64,000 nucleotides of DNA, from NCBI GenBank assembly GCA_047495785.1, contig JBLDXI010000009.1:4340001-4404000 (forward strand), given 5' to 3'. A program made the translations under genes and the position numbers. How positions within the stretch are numbered: position 1 is the first letter of the stretch; every line of letters begins with the position of its first letter. The notes beneath the pieces were generated by a model. The model searched no databases. It was not told the origin of the DNA and saw only the letters and a list, made by a program, of their open reading frames with translations. Source of the stretch: Lepidodermella squamata. Taxonomy: Eukaryota; Gastrotricha. This document shows positions 44,980 to 59,900 of this stretch, piece after piece.

Positions 44980-47900
44980 ATGATTCGAGTTACAGAGGCA
45001 TTGAAGCCTGGTGCTTCTTTGCAGCTGATTTCGCAGTTGTTGTTACTGTGTATCTTTGTCGGATCAATCGAATCATATCGTAGGCTTTAGCTAATTTGTC
45101 GCTCAATATGATGTAATGTCAACTCTCATCTAAGGCTATTGCCCTATTGGCTGGATTGAGGTCAATAAAGCGTGCTTCACGGTGAACAAGGTCAAAGCGA
45201 ATTGGGCTACAGCTGATGCGAACTGCGCTAATCTGGCTCCTGGAGCTCGATTAGCTGTTCACTACAACATAGCCCCTCCTGCGCTGGAATTGGACACCCC
45301 CCTGAAATGGATGGGCTGGGCGTGGAACGGCAGCAATTGGTTAGCGTTCGATGGCGCTTACTTGCCGTACTATTCCATTGGTAAGTCTACATTGGGCATT
45401 GAAAAAATTTATCATGAATCATGAGCTTAGGGTAAGGTTACCTAAATATGCATGAACAATTTCGACTTTTTCATACACTTGTTCCCTAACCATGAGATTT
45501 CCCATGTTCATATTTTGACCATCAACATTCCGATTGACCATCAATGATCTCTCAAAGCGGCTTATACGAACTATTCCACAGTTACCGAGCTATAAATTTC
45601 AACTTTGAAGTTGTTTCATAACATACAATTCACCAGAGGAAACCGGAAGTCTCTCTGGATCTCTAACCGTAACACCTGGAAGCTTCTAAACTTGATCTTC
45701 GTGTTCTCCGCACGCACTTGATTTAGTAAATGTTCTTTTGGAGACATCATGACCGCCAAACGTCATTCGACGACATGGTGTGGTAGTTCAAGATGAGACC
45801 CTAACCCTAACCCACCCTAACTCAAGACGACTTAACGTTTAGAGATGTTCTTTCAAAAATACCATTCTTCCATTGCTAAATCAAGCGCCGAGAACACAAA
45901 AATCAATTTTAGAAGCTTCCAGGTGTTAGGCTTAGAGATCCAGAGAAATCACCAAGGTGACTCAAGATCTTCCCCAAGGCGTCGGAGCGGCAAAAAGACG
46001 ATTTTTCTGACCTATCAATGTTTCAGCGTTATCTGGGTAATTCGACCACGCTGAGTTCAGCGGAATTGACAGAATCGTTCTATCTTTCATAGCCCGTAGG
46101 AAAGCTTAGGATGATGCGTTGCCCAATCCCGTCGCCATTGTAAAAAAAGTACTTTTTCAACTCTTAGTTCTCCTGCTCATTCCTATGCCCATTCCTAATA
46201 CGGTCTTTGATCCAATAGCAGCCCGGGTTATTCATGTTTCAACCCCCCAATAAGACTTCAACAGCTGGCTGATTTCCTGACTTTCAAATATCAGCTCTTC
46301 AACTGACTAGTAATTTTTTGGATAATTCAAATAAAACACGCCTTGTTTGACCCCTTTCTTCTAATATTCAATTTTCAAAATTACAATTTTATGTATTATG
46401 GAGGTGCTCAGTATATAAATGCGCGATTTTATTTATTACAGGCTCGTTAGTAGGAAGCCCTGGCGCTTGCGGCGCCTTCGACACTGGCTCGATGTCTTAC
46501 ATCGCTGTGCCGTGTGCGAGCGTGTTGCCTAGCTATTGCCGCTTCGTGCTGCACGCAACTGACGTCACTGGCACGTTCCACAAGTACGAGGCGGTTGCCC
46601 TGCCGTTGACATTGGCCTACGCTGGTCGCGATCTGACTCACATCGAACCTGGTGTGCTGCCGTTCGAGCCGCAGTCGCTCATCACCGATGCAGTTCGCTT
46701 TCAAATGACGTCTCGCGGAGCTGGCCCGACAGGCTCACTAACAGGCACTTCAGTGAAATTTGTGAGCTCGAATAATTCAAGCATAAGCTTCTTGAATTAT
46801 GATGGAAAATACGATGCGAAATTTACAGCTGGGTTGACATCTTCCAGCACTATTTCATGGTCCTTTTGGATATACATTGCAGCATCTGTAAGTATTTTGA
46901 ATTCTTAACTGCTGTAATAGGTTTAAAAAGTTCAAATTCGAACTAAATCCCTTGCTATATCCACGAAATCAGAGCTGCCCTGTCAGCCAGGGGAAATTTG
47001 ATCTTAAAAGGCGCATAAACTTTTAAACTCGTAAGACAACAGTCCTCTTGTGAGCACCTTGATTTCTCGAGCCCACAAAAAGCACGTAGTTTCCCATTGC
47101 CGAAGCTATAAGCTAATATAGTTTTGCTTTCAGCCACCAGCGTTAAAAAATAAAAGTAATCACCAATACGAATATGCCAAACATTCCTAATAGCATTCCT
47201 TTTCAGTCTAACACAATATTCAGCCACGTCGTCAACACTCTGACGAATGGATCAGTGCTGCCCACATCGTCGAGCGGTAGGCGAGGCGTGTATCTTGAGG
47301 TTACGTCTGGTAGCCTTGTATTCGTTATCCGCTACGAAAATGACACATTCGTTAGATCCGGGGGAACCTGGACTAACTGCACGCTGATGCAAAAGTGGCA
47401 ATTCCTGTCAATCTTTCTCAGCAGCAATCGTATTGTAGTAAAAAATAACCGTCTGGGCGGTACTTGCTTCAACCAGTCCCTAAACGTTGACCTAACGAAA
47501 CTAGCAATTCGACAAGGCCTCATCATCGGGCAATTCATCAATTTGGTAAGAAGTTCAACAAACGAAATATCAGGATTTGTCATCAATAAAGCTGCCACGG
47601 CTGATTCTCACTACGAATGGGAGCTGGAAAATTTTTTCAATGCATCAAATGGGGAGCAGTGGGCCCATGAAGAAGAAATGACACGGTACGTGGCTCCTAA
47701 TGACTTTAACTATATCGCAGCATACTGGCCTCTGACTGACTACTACGGAATTCAAGAGGCGAGCGGGAAGAAACTAACTACCATACCAACAGTTCCTTAC
47801 GAGAATCTGACATATGTTTACAGCAGCTGGTATAAAAGACCGGTGCTGAATTGGGACGGAACATTCGGTCTAACTGTAGATGTGCCCCACGAGGCAACTG

Positions 47901-50900
47901 TTTTGAGCAAAGTTGCAAGCACTTGGAAAATAAATGCCCGCATCACGAAGGAAACTGATGGCCCAATTCTTGAATTTATTGCGAACGACAGTACATCAGG
48001 AATAAGCTTATGGCGCTACGCCAAAAATGACTCGTTCGCTATTTCGACGCAGCTGTCGAACGGGACCTTTCAAAGTTATGTTTTTGGAAACTGCGCCATT
48101 GTTGGTAAGAGAATTCAATCAGTGTATCGAGCACTATTGCAAAACAACGGGCGATGGGCATGTGGAGAGATAACTAACGGTGCTCTCGTAGTCCAAGCTC
48201 CTGCCTCCATTTCAAATTCGATGGAATTTACCAACTATGGAATTCGCATAGGTTACTCGGTTCTCGATTCACCGTTCGGCCGAAACCTCAACTCGAAAAC
48301 TCCGCGATCTTTTTTGAAAGGTCAAATGGTGGGGTTCCTGGTAACTTTGAGCGGATCCATGCCAGCAACGGACACGTATACTTCATTGAGCGCTCGTACT
48401 GTGCTGATGGGCGGTCCAAGCGGCGTTCTGTACAAGCCCCTGGCTCTTCGCGCATTCTGGCCATTGGGGCGAGATATTGGTCTGCCTGCACGCTAATTCT
48501 GCTTTTTACGTAATGTTGGTTGTTTTTAAGGTGGCAAAGACATTTCTGGTAGAAAAATGGACGGCTGGGCAATTTCAACTGCATCTCGTTGCGGACCAAC
48601 CGGCCTACCATTTTCAGCCTCAAGATTCTACGCCGACTCGATAGCGAGCAGGGTAGAATTCAAATACCGGGATTACGCTTACACTTTAGGTTCTAATGAC
48701 TCGGTTACCTATGCTTTCTGGGCCTATGTCCCTTCAACCTATGACCGAAAGCTCGCAGCACAGCGTGGGATTTTCTCTCATATACTACCTTACGCTCCAG
48801 ATGTGAGATTGGAGTTTTAGGCTTAAAAGATGCTTACTTATTTTCCATTTCAAGCTGCAAACTACTGGTTTAATCATGACGGACGTCGATACTTTCGAGT
48901 TTCGGTTATTTGTTGGCCCTGTCCCTATTCTATCTCTTCAAGCTAAGGCTAAGACCCAGTATCAGTTCATCAACCGATGGCTGTGGATCGTGGTCGAGTA
49001 TGATACGCGTTATAACCTTGTTAAGCTCTACGTCGATGGAGTTCTGGCTACGAAAACATTGGATTCTCGAACTGTTACAACAACTGGCTGGCTTCAACTT
49101 GGCTCTGCAAATGGAACAGTAAGTCTGCAATTACGATATTTCATAGGTTATTGCGTTTCTTCTCAAGTCTTTCGATGGAGCTCTGAGTTGCTTCATGATT
49201 TACGACTACGCTGTTCCTGATTGGGAATTCTCGAAACTGCAACGAATGTGCAATGACTCGCTGAATCTTTATTATGGAAAATGTAACTAATGCCTTGAAA
49301 TAGCTTCTCTCCTTCGAAAATGCAAATTTTGAACAGATGCCATTGTGTTCTCCAATCCAACCCGTCTAGTCGGATTCTGGCCTCTCAACTACAAGTTCTT
49401 GTCTTTTGATGTCAGTGGGCACAATATTCATCTGTCTGTAAGATTGTAAGCCTAACGCTATTTCATACCTAATTTCCGAATGAAGATGACATATGGCTCG
49501 AATTCGAACTCACTTGTTCAATGGGTTCCTGGACCTGGTGGTCGAAAGGCAATGGCGGTATCAGTTGGAGCGAACGTAGCCGGACGAGTGTTGGAACGAA
49601 CCTACAACACAGTGAAGTTAATGTGCTAGGAATTGACGATTCATTATGATATTTTCTTCTAGTCAAGTGGATCTTTGACTAACCCCGACTACGCCATGAA
49701 ATTCCTCAACATGAATGGAATGATGGCCAGCGATTTAGGTCTTACTATTTCGCTTTACTTCTACTATCAGTAAGATGAAGTTTTGCTGAACTCTTAAAAA
49801 TTATTCTACACTTATTTCTTTGAGGAATTCGAATGATGAATTCACCTACTTCAGAAACACCGGGAATACTTATTTGAAATCTCAGGGCAGCATGATCTAC
49901 TTCTCATTTGGAACACCAATTGGAATCGGTGGGCAGCATGTTACATCAAGTTGCCAGATTCCGTTAGCTAACTCTGAGTTTTAATGAGAAAATTTCCAAT
50001 TTTATTAATTTTACCAGGTCGATATATGACCCTATGGCTTGGTATTTTCTATCGGCCACTATTTATCCAGTCACTGTCTCTGGTAACCAATACTTGGCTG
50101 CTTCTCTGTTTCTTGAAGGCGAGTTGATCTGCGATTCCACGGCCTCCAACTCCGATTCAGGCGCTTTTGCCAACTTACCGATGATTTATGACAGCTTTTA
50201 CCTCGGAAACTGGAACACACCTAGCGGAGACACCAGAATGTCATGTAAGAATTGAGGAATTCTTTGAAATTCAAATAATTCCCGAATTCAACAGGTTTCA
50301 CGGTCCATAGTGCAGTCATTTCAAATTTGCTCTCGGCCAAATATGATTGCGATCAAATGCTTAATGGAACGGTTGATCATCTTCTCTCAGCCCTGGTGAA
50401 ACCAGCAGCTCTGTACCCAATGTCTGCCCATACTTTAGGGGATAATACAGCCCCAGACAGCATCCCGATACAAGCTCGTTACGACGGTGTTCAATACTCG
50501 GAGAGCCCTAATAAATTGGCCCAAGGCGCAATGAGGTTCTCGGGGAGTTCAACGCAGTTCTTCCTGCTAAACACGACATTTGATAACGGATTCGATTTCC
50601 AAGCACGATCTCGAAGCGCGACTTGGCTGTATCGAATAAAACACGATGCTGGCTTGAACAATTTTCAAAACCATCTTGGCTACACCTCGACAAACGGGCT
50701 GATGAGTAGTTACGTCAACGGAACTGTTTTCTATCCGATGAAGAATGACACGAATAATTCATTGATACATGGGGCAGCGATTTCAAACTACAAAACAGGC
50801 ATTTGGCATTCACATGGATTCTCCTATGAAATAGGCAGTGATACCACTATTGTTTCTGTGGATGGGACTGTCTCTGCTGTTGTTGGCGAGAGAAGAACCA

Positions 50901-53900
50901 GTGACGCTGTGAGTTTCCCGGCAAGCAAGGGACATTTAGCGATCGGTACAGCCGCAGATGCACCAGGTTAGTTGAGAAACCATTAAACCGAATTTTCAAT
51001 GGTGTTGATATTATTAGCCGGATTTTCTGATAACAACTACAACTTTATTGGCTCCATGTCCTGTCTACAATTCTACGACCGGGCTTTGAGTCCTTCTGAG
51101 CAAAATCTCGCCTCCAGATGGTGCAATCACCCGCACTACATGGGCTGCTACAACGTATCAGACCAAGCTAAACCTAGTTACGTGATTGCGGACCGCCGTT
51201 CGATGTCCGCTAGCAAATGCCGATGGTTTTGCGAAAACTCAACGCGACGATTTGCTGGTCTGGAGGGTGGCTACTATTGTCGGTGCTACGAAAACCTATT
51301 TTCGATGCTGTACCTGGTTCAAAATAGCCACTGTAATTCGAAAGTTCCCGCTAATTCAAATGACTTGGGTGGCGGGGCGAAGGGATCGGGAATTATCGCG
51401 CTCTACAGGTCCAGCACGGCGAAATCGGCAAGCAGCAAGTCATTCACCTTCTGGGCTTACTCTGGTACTCTCGGTAGGTTTTTCTTCTGTAATGGGCGAA
51501 CGAATCATTCGTTGACATTTCAGCTTGCCCTCCTGGATACGTTACATTTCCACCGTTTTACGCGAGATGCTACCGGCTGTTGGGCCCTGAGTTGGTAGAC
51601 TACGACGTAGCTAAGAATTCATGCAAGTCTACTCACCCTATCTCTACGCTGTTCTACCCAGAGGATGAAGTTGAAAATTCTTTGATCGACTCTGTAATCG
51701 AGAGGTTAATAATAATAATCTAGCCCATTCTACTAAAACGACGAATTTTTTCTTATTAACCAGCCGTGCATGGATAGGATGTAGGGGCGCTACAACGAAT
51801 CCTGCGATGGGTGTTTGCAAGCGGGAGGACGGGCGGTCTCATTCCTCTTTTTACAGGTAATAATAACCCAACTTTGTTATCATAATTCTTAAACTTCATC
51901 ACAGATTTCGAGGCAATTTGATAGGCAGTGAGCAGAATCCAGTTCAAGGATTCGTTACACCCGGTTCCCCGTATTGGAGCACTGTTCAGGGAGGTACAGC
52001 TCAAGCTTTATGCGAAACACCCGCTCCTCAAATGTCTCGTAAGTTGGAGCTAACACTCTTGGTTACACTCTAAAGTTTCTCCTGAAGGTTGCGTCCCACC
52101 TGCCATTCAAACCGGCCTCAAATGCATGGTGTTTGTAAATATCCCGATGAATTACCAGGATGCTTCGGCATATTGTCGTAGTTTTCCAGGAGGAGGCGTA
52201 GACGACGCCAGTACTCCTCTCAGCCAGCAGAAAGAGATTGAACTAAGTGATGGGCTGTCATCATTTTGGGTCAATGTGAAATTCACAAGCCCAAATGTTT
52301 TCTCGTTCGCATTTGCGGGAAAGTGGCCGAACGACTTTGCAATCGATCAAAATTTGGCCACTGTGGATATGCAAGATCCATGCGTCTACGCCGATGCTCG
52401 ATCCGCCTATCAATGGAGGACTGCATCATGCGATGAGCTGAAAGCTTTCGTCTGCCGTTACTCTCCCAACTTATCAACCTATGCCCTTAATGCGTCTGTT
52501 TACGGCGTCGCCCCACAAGCTATAACAGCCTCCCCAGGGTTGCTCAATCCCCACCTCGCCGTCATAGGTTCGCCGAGTTTTATCTGCTTCAATAGTTCTA
52601 GCGACTACGTCCAGCTGGATTATTCTAATAAAGTAACGATCAAAAGTGTCACGCTTGAATGCATTCCTCAAAACAATCAATGCGGCAATAGTTTCAGCCT
52701 CTTGGGGTCATCTGATGGTGTGAATTTCGCGACATATACATGGTCGAAAGCGTCCTACTTCTTCGGAGTTGACGGGGCAATGAACAACATTTCAGCTCCT
52801 GTGGCGAATCATACCATAATTTTACCGCTCATGGACACCACGAATTCGAGAATTACGTTCTTCTTCACTGATCAAACCCTAGCAGATAGCTTGATGAGAA
52901 TAACTTCAAGTGGACCGAATTACCCGAACTGCTTCAGGTTCAATTTGCAAGTAACTGCCGATGCTAGTACTTTCAAGGGCGGGGTGAAACATTTCGGACC
53001 GTTTACCTTCCCCTTTCGAAGATCAAGCGGGAGGCCGAACTTTCGACTATTTGTCCATCAACTTGGTTTCTCTCCCGTTCCAAAGCTGATAGATGGTCCC
53101 ATCGCAGTAACTGAGGAAGCATTCTACGCACCCAAAATTGTAGGCAATCAACGCCTCACCATCGTATCCCTTGATCCCGAGGGTGAGGAGGCTTCGATAT
53201 ATAAAGATTTCCAACTTGAAACCAGGACACGAAATCTATACTTTGAGAATTGCCCCGCTGTCTCACCTGCTGCAACGTTAGTCAAATGCTTCGTGCGAGC
53301 TGTTGGGGGTTCGAATTTTACGATATTCACATCGTATGGCGCTGCGGGGCAAGGTCAAAGAAATTACTCTACAAATGTCATAGGTAAAAATAAATTGAAG
53401 GTATGAATTCATTCCACTATTTGATATTTCTAGCAACGAGGCGTCAATATGGAACTATCGAGACAAGTGATGCTGTACCATATCCAAGTTACGTTTCCTC
53501 CATTTCAATGCTGGTTAATTATCCCTTTGAAAAGCCAACTTCAGTATACGCTATCGAAGTGAAGTAAGGACAATAGTTTTGAAATTTAGCAGCTATACCA
53601 ATTCGCTTCGAATTAGCTGCGACAAAGGCGGGAATTTCAGTGTGTTCTTTCTATCGCCCGCTTGCCCACCTGGTACTTCTTTTTGCATGCAATCTTACAG
53701 CTGTCTGGCAGCATCAACATCATGCAAGCTTCAAAAAGCGTCTTTATTCAGCTTCAAATGCCCAGCTGGGTTCTTTCGCTGCGAATGGGGCAAAGGATGC
53801 TGTGCGAAATCCGCCAACAACTCCTGGACACCCGCTATTTGGAACTACTACAACGCAACCAACTCTCCGGTTGATTATCGGGTCGAAACGAGACTCGATT

Positions 53901-56900
53901 TCATCCTACTTGGCCAGGGACGCCGAATCTACTACCTGCAACCCGAGTCGATCAGGGAGTACCCTATTGGAACTATTATGGCTATTTCACTGCCAAGCAA
54001 TGTAACGGGTCTGGGACTCCCAAAACTAGCCAATGTTACTAACGTACCAAGCTATTCAATACCCGGCCTGCCTGCGCTGAATTCTACCATATCAGCCTCA
54101 AGCACCGTCAAACGCCAACATGTTCCCTTGGTCCGAGCAATCACAGTCGACTCAACAACATTTGCAATGAACGTACTTTGGCAGACTACATGTGGCGATG
54201 TTCCTTTCACTGCTACGACTGTCGATTCGAATTGGCCGGAAAATGTTTGGACTGCTTCGCAAAATGTTACTATTCAATCGCCATGTGGTAAGCCGAGTGT
54301 AGTCATCGCAGGGAAACTGTATACTCAAACTAATGCTCAATTCGATTTGGCTCGAACATACGACTGCTCTTGCAAATATGAGGTCGGTTGGACTGATTTA
54401 TTGGGGATAATGAAGCCAATAAACTGGACGAGTTCAGCCAGTTCAACAACAATTGGTCGGATCTTTCCTGATGCTGGGATTTACAATATGATTCTGCGAG
54501 CTTATAATGATAGGAACGAGTCGAATTTCACGGTAGATTGCATTAACTTTCATTGATTTATGAATCGAATGTTGCTTTTTAGTATGCTATAAAGGTATAC
54601 AACTCCATAGGAGACGTGGATATCCGATTCCAAAATTACCCTGCTGTACCATCGGGCCTTCCTGTTGCCGCTGAGATTATATCTTACGCTGGATCGGCGT
54701 CTCAAGGTATGGACATCGAAAACATTCCTGTATCACTATAAAACTTGCACATATTAGATTTGGCGTCCAATTGGACTTTGTACATGGGCGACGGGAATCC
54801 TATAAGCATGATTGATATGAATGCGTCAGTTCCAGCAAATGGCTCGTGTCAGGCTGGTTGGAAACTGGCGCAGGCTGGCGTTTGCCTCTTGCATGTCGTC
54901 AATACGAGGCGACCATTCGGAGATGCCGAGAATTACTGCGCTGCAGTGGGCGGAACCCTTGTAAGCCTTGATGCAGTCAGCAGCCCAACCATGACGGAAT
55001 TACTCACTATATTCTCACCTCCACCTAATGCCACGAACGCATCGGTTGGCCTAACATCGATCAGAAGCCGACCGGGCTTCTTTACGAATCTGTTAAATAC
55101 AGACATCCTTGCTGCCGGTGGTGCGGTTCTTCCCCCGCAAACCGGGCAATGTGTGTCAACAGTGGGGAATAATGGTGCCCAACCTCGTGATTGCGGAACA
55201 TATCGTGCATTCATATGCCAACAAAAATTGCCGAGTAAGATTTAAGATGAAATTCACATGCCTTTCTTGTCTGAAGTTTTCTCAAGTCCGAAGGCTAATA
55301 GTAGTGTCTTCGAATCAGAGAATAGCACTGCGCTGATTTATGTTTGACACATTGATACTGCCTTGATTACTGATTTCTTTCATTTAGATTACAAAATGTG
55401 TGGCTTTGACGGCGAGCTCTGGACCCAATACGGTGGCAGTTGTTACCGCGCCTTCCCGTCTGATAACTGGAACCAAGCATGGCAAACTTGCAGGAACTAT
55501 CGCAGCATTTTATTCAGTCCAAAAGGCCGTCCCTCAGACTACGCTAAAATAGCTAGTGCCCTCAATAAAACTATCTCAAACCCCGGCCCATACTTCATTC
55601 AAGCTCTCCTCGGTGACAACAACTTCCGGCTGCAGTCTGACGCGTATGGGAATGTTTTCAAACCCGAGCAAGATCCAACTCCCGGCCGCTTCTTCGCTTT
55701 CGACTTGAAAACAGGAAAAGTTACACCGACTGACGGCAACGCAAGTGCCATGTGTGAACGACGGATTCTTGCGGATTCCGGGCCTAGTGACTACTTTATT
55801 CGAATCGCCAGCAGACGTTTGTTAGCAGAGGCTACTCCAGCATTCAGCAAATGTCCCTATAGCATGACATTGAACAACGGAATCTGTTACAGGGCCGTAT
55901 CCCAGCCTGAAACCATGGACAAGGCCGCTGAAAACTGTCGTAAAACATATGGCGGTTATCTTGCTGCCGTTTCATCTTCCGATGAAAACTCATTCCTTCG
56001 AAATCTGCTATTCCAATCAGGGTTAAGCTCAGCTTGGATCGGGCTGGTTACTGGGGGCGAGAGAAATAGTTGGCTTTGGTTAGACGGAAGCGGTTCAATC
56101 TCTGATTTCTCCTACTGGGCAGCATCCTCAACGCCCCTCTCAGCACCCTTCATCAGTGGAGCTTCTATTTTAGACAATGGAGCCTGGATTGTTGTTAACG
56201 CTGCTACCAGTCTTCCCTACATTTGCGAGCTAAAACCTACTGTTGAACGAAATTATGCTGGCACCTGTGGTAATTACTTGCTGAACCAAACCCTCACATT
56301 GAAAAATGGGCAATGCATTTCGAGCCTGAGCAACGCTCTCAACGCTACTACTGCAAACGCGAGCTGTGTGGCTAATTTTGGCGGAAAATTGTTGGCGCCA
56401 GTCAGTGCCGAAGAGTGGCAGCAGGCTGTTCGTGTCATCTACGAAACTTCAAATTGGAACGGTGACTCATTGGCTGTTTGGACGGGCCTGAATTTCGGGT
56501 CTGATGGACTCACAGGCCCGACGAAAGATTCAGGGAATCCATACATCAAGTGGCCTCCCGGATACACCCCTGCCATGGCTTCTGGTCAGTGCGTTGCGTT
56601 GTATGCGGACGGTTATGCGAAATTAGCCGATTGCTCAACGCCTCTCAAGTTTTCGTGCCAAGTTACAGCGACGAAGTGCCCGGTTATGTGGCGAGCCTGG
56701 GGCGGGATGTGTTATAAAGCTTCTGAAGATCGCAGCTTGGTTCAGAGACACACCAGCCCCGATTACACCACTCCTTACTGTACTTATTTATGGGGAAGTC
56801 ACGCAACGTCTGTCGCTTCAGCTGATGAAATTATCGGAATTAGACAGACTCCTTTCGCGGAGTTGCCAGCTTTGATAGCAACAGGACAGTTCACTGTTTA

Positions 56901-59900
56901 TAGGGGATCAACAAGAACTTCAAGTGGTAGACCGATGTTTGTACCACTCCCGATAAACAACACAGTTTCTCAACGGTACTATATTGATCCCGCTAACAAA
57001 ATAGCCTCCATCAAAAACACCGACCCAGCTCTCCAGATGCAGATTGTTTGCCAAAGGCCAAGTAAGTAAAAAACTGAACTAACTAGCAATAACAATCTTT
57101 TTAATTACAGGTTCGCTCACGCCTGATGATTGCGCCTTAGAATGCCTAACATCGCGCTACCAACCGTGCCAGACCTTTGAATATCGTGGCGACTACTGCA
57201 TTTTATACAACGAATCAATTACTCTGAGCAGTTTCGGCATCCGTAACTCGCAAGGCCTTTCAGACCTGTTCTACATCGGCTGGAAGGATAGGAAACCTTG
57301 TTTCGAAGATCTCTTGGCTGCCATCATTGGTGTTAAGTTCTCAGGGCGTGATGTTAACAATAAGGCGGATTCGGTTGTTTTAAATAGCAACGGACCTGGC
57401 TACGTTCCAATCACCCCATCTGATGTTCTAGAAATCAAGTTTCCTCACCTAGTTTCACTCTACAGCTTTACGATATCGACTAATTCCACGGGATATGTTA
57501 CGTCGCTATATTTGGAATGTTCGTTTGGTCCTGTCGACGATTTTGTGCCATGTTTCTATTCGGACAACTTTCAAGACACTCAAGTGTTCCAAGTTGAGCC
57601 CAACCTCGGCCCAGACCACGTGGATTTTCCAACAATGATCCATGTTCGAAGGGTGAGGATCGTTCCTACGGCGTATGTCTCTTCGCCAAGTTTCAAGCTT
57701 GAGTTCTCAGGATGCCGAACAATCCTTGGAAGAACATGGCAATCTGCTACTTACGTCCCTCAAAAATACGATGTAACTTTGAACACTAGTAATGTAACAA
57801 AATCAACGTCGATCTATGCTATGCAACCGATTAGTCAGCCGACTATTTTAGCCCCTGTCGCATTGCAATTTGGGGCATATCAAGCAGTGAATTTCAGCTT
57901 CGGTGCGACATCTTGGCCTTTTGCGAAAGCTCGATTCAATGGCATTGAAGTGGGAACTAGCATCGACTCAGCGGCATCAATGGGGAACATTTTGATTCCT
58001 GCCTCAGTCTTCACGCAAGATGGACCAGCCAATTTATCTTTGGTTTTCGATAACGCAGTGTCCGATCCGATATACGTCGATACCTCTGTGTTCGTCGAGT
58101 ATCCTGTAACTAGCCTGAAAGTAGCTACAAACCAGACAGCTGAATACGGCACTCTTCGAGGCCAGCCTGTTCAATTTTTTGCATCAGCCTCAAACTGCTC
58201 TAGATGCTCTTTGGTCGTAACTTTCCCAACTGTGGCAGGACCAGTTGCTCAGTCTTATTATTTCCCGCTGTTTTACGATGGCGACAACATTTCAGATATT
58301 TTGTTTGCTTGGAATGTTTCCGGACTCTACGATGTCACATTCAACATGTCGAACAACGTTAGTAGTATGGAAACTACAGTTAAGGTAGCCGTTGAGAACC
58401 CAGCCCGAAATTTCTACTTTGTCTACAGCAATCCGGTTGCAATTGCCAAGAATGGTAAAGGAACATTAACTATGGCCTTGGGTTACCACGGTGAAGTAGG
58501 CGACTATCCGATGTGGCCGGTTCAGCCGGAATTCAAAATTACGACATGGGATGGAACTGCAACATCAGACAGATTCGAAGCGGTTTTACCAGCCGCCACA
58601 GGAACATTTAAGGCGAATCTAACGCATTGGGCGTATATCTGGGAGACTAAGGGAGTTTACCCAATCACTGTGATGATAAAGAACAACGCATTTACCATCA
58701 CGGATGTCTACTACGTCGAGTTTCAAGAGCGTCTATCTGACCTCAATGTTATCAATCAAGAAGCTGGTCCCATAAAAACTGGAGTTGATGCACACATGAA
58801 AATTACTGTGTCTTGGGGCGCGCCTTATCAATATCGAATTACTATTGACTCTCTAGACCTGGGATGGTCGGAATACACAAATTTAACGGAGATTAGCTTT
58901 ATAATCCCATTCAATGAATCAGGGACTTACCGGCCCAAGGTTGAGGTTCGAAATCTAGTCAGCCAGTTGGGACCTCGTGAGATCGATTCTCCTTTCAAGG
59001 TCATTACACCGATGAGCGGTTATTCCTATGCACTAACCGCAGATCCTAAATACGGCCGTTTGGCTCTGAACTCGTACCAACAATGGCAATCTTCCCCCAT
59101 CAATTTCACGATCTGGTACAACACCTCTGAATCTATGCCGTCTGACGTTTCCGCTACGGTTTACTATGGAGATGGGACGACGGTATCTCTTATGCGGTTT
59201 GAATGCGATCTTAAGATGAGTTGGCTTAAACGAGGCGAGCTGGTAGCATGCAACATTTTGCAATATTCCTACACGAGCTCAGATAATTTCATGATGAAAG
59301 TGCTTATTGCTAACGCTGTTTCGAACAGTGAATTGAATGCTCGCATACCCGTCTATTTCCAAGTTCCTACAAACCTTGTGATAATGATGTCTTATCGATT
59401 GAATGCGTCTTATCCATGGAGGAAGGCTCTGGGACCTACTAGCAACTACGTTCCCTCTGATTATGAAGTGCTGTTCTATACAAACGCTCCGGTCGGAGGT
59501 TTGTATCAGGTTTGTTGGACCTTTGGAGATGGAATCTCCTCATTCTGCCCAGCTGACTTCGCACCAACCGCCCAACAAGCTATACACGTATTTCAGCATG
59601 ACAGCCCTTGTGGAGCATATCTCGAGAATTGTGGCTTTGTGGTGAATACGACGGTGAGTAGTCCCTATGAAAGCACTCAGGCCGAAGCGTCTTTCTATGT
59701 CCAAACCGCGCCAAAAGGCTTAACACTTATAGCTTTTGACCCTATACCCATTGGCGAGAATCTTACGGTTGAAATCAGTTTTGAACTCATTGGCACTGAT
59801 GCGTGTTTATACATCGACTTTGGAACTAATAGTGTTGAGGGTCCTCGGCGTATCCTAAAAGGTTCGGAGTACGTTTGCTCATTCTTGTACGCTAATGTCG

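Noticed and set aside
45797-45815. CCCTAACCCTAACCC as a possible interstitial telomere
   Set aside because: Only about two and a half units inside the loop of a hairpin element, too short to indicate a telomere or chromosome end.
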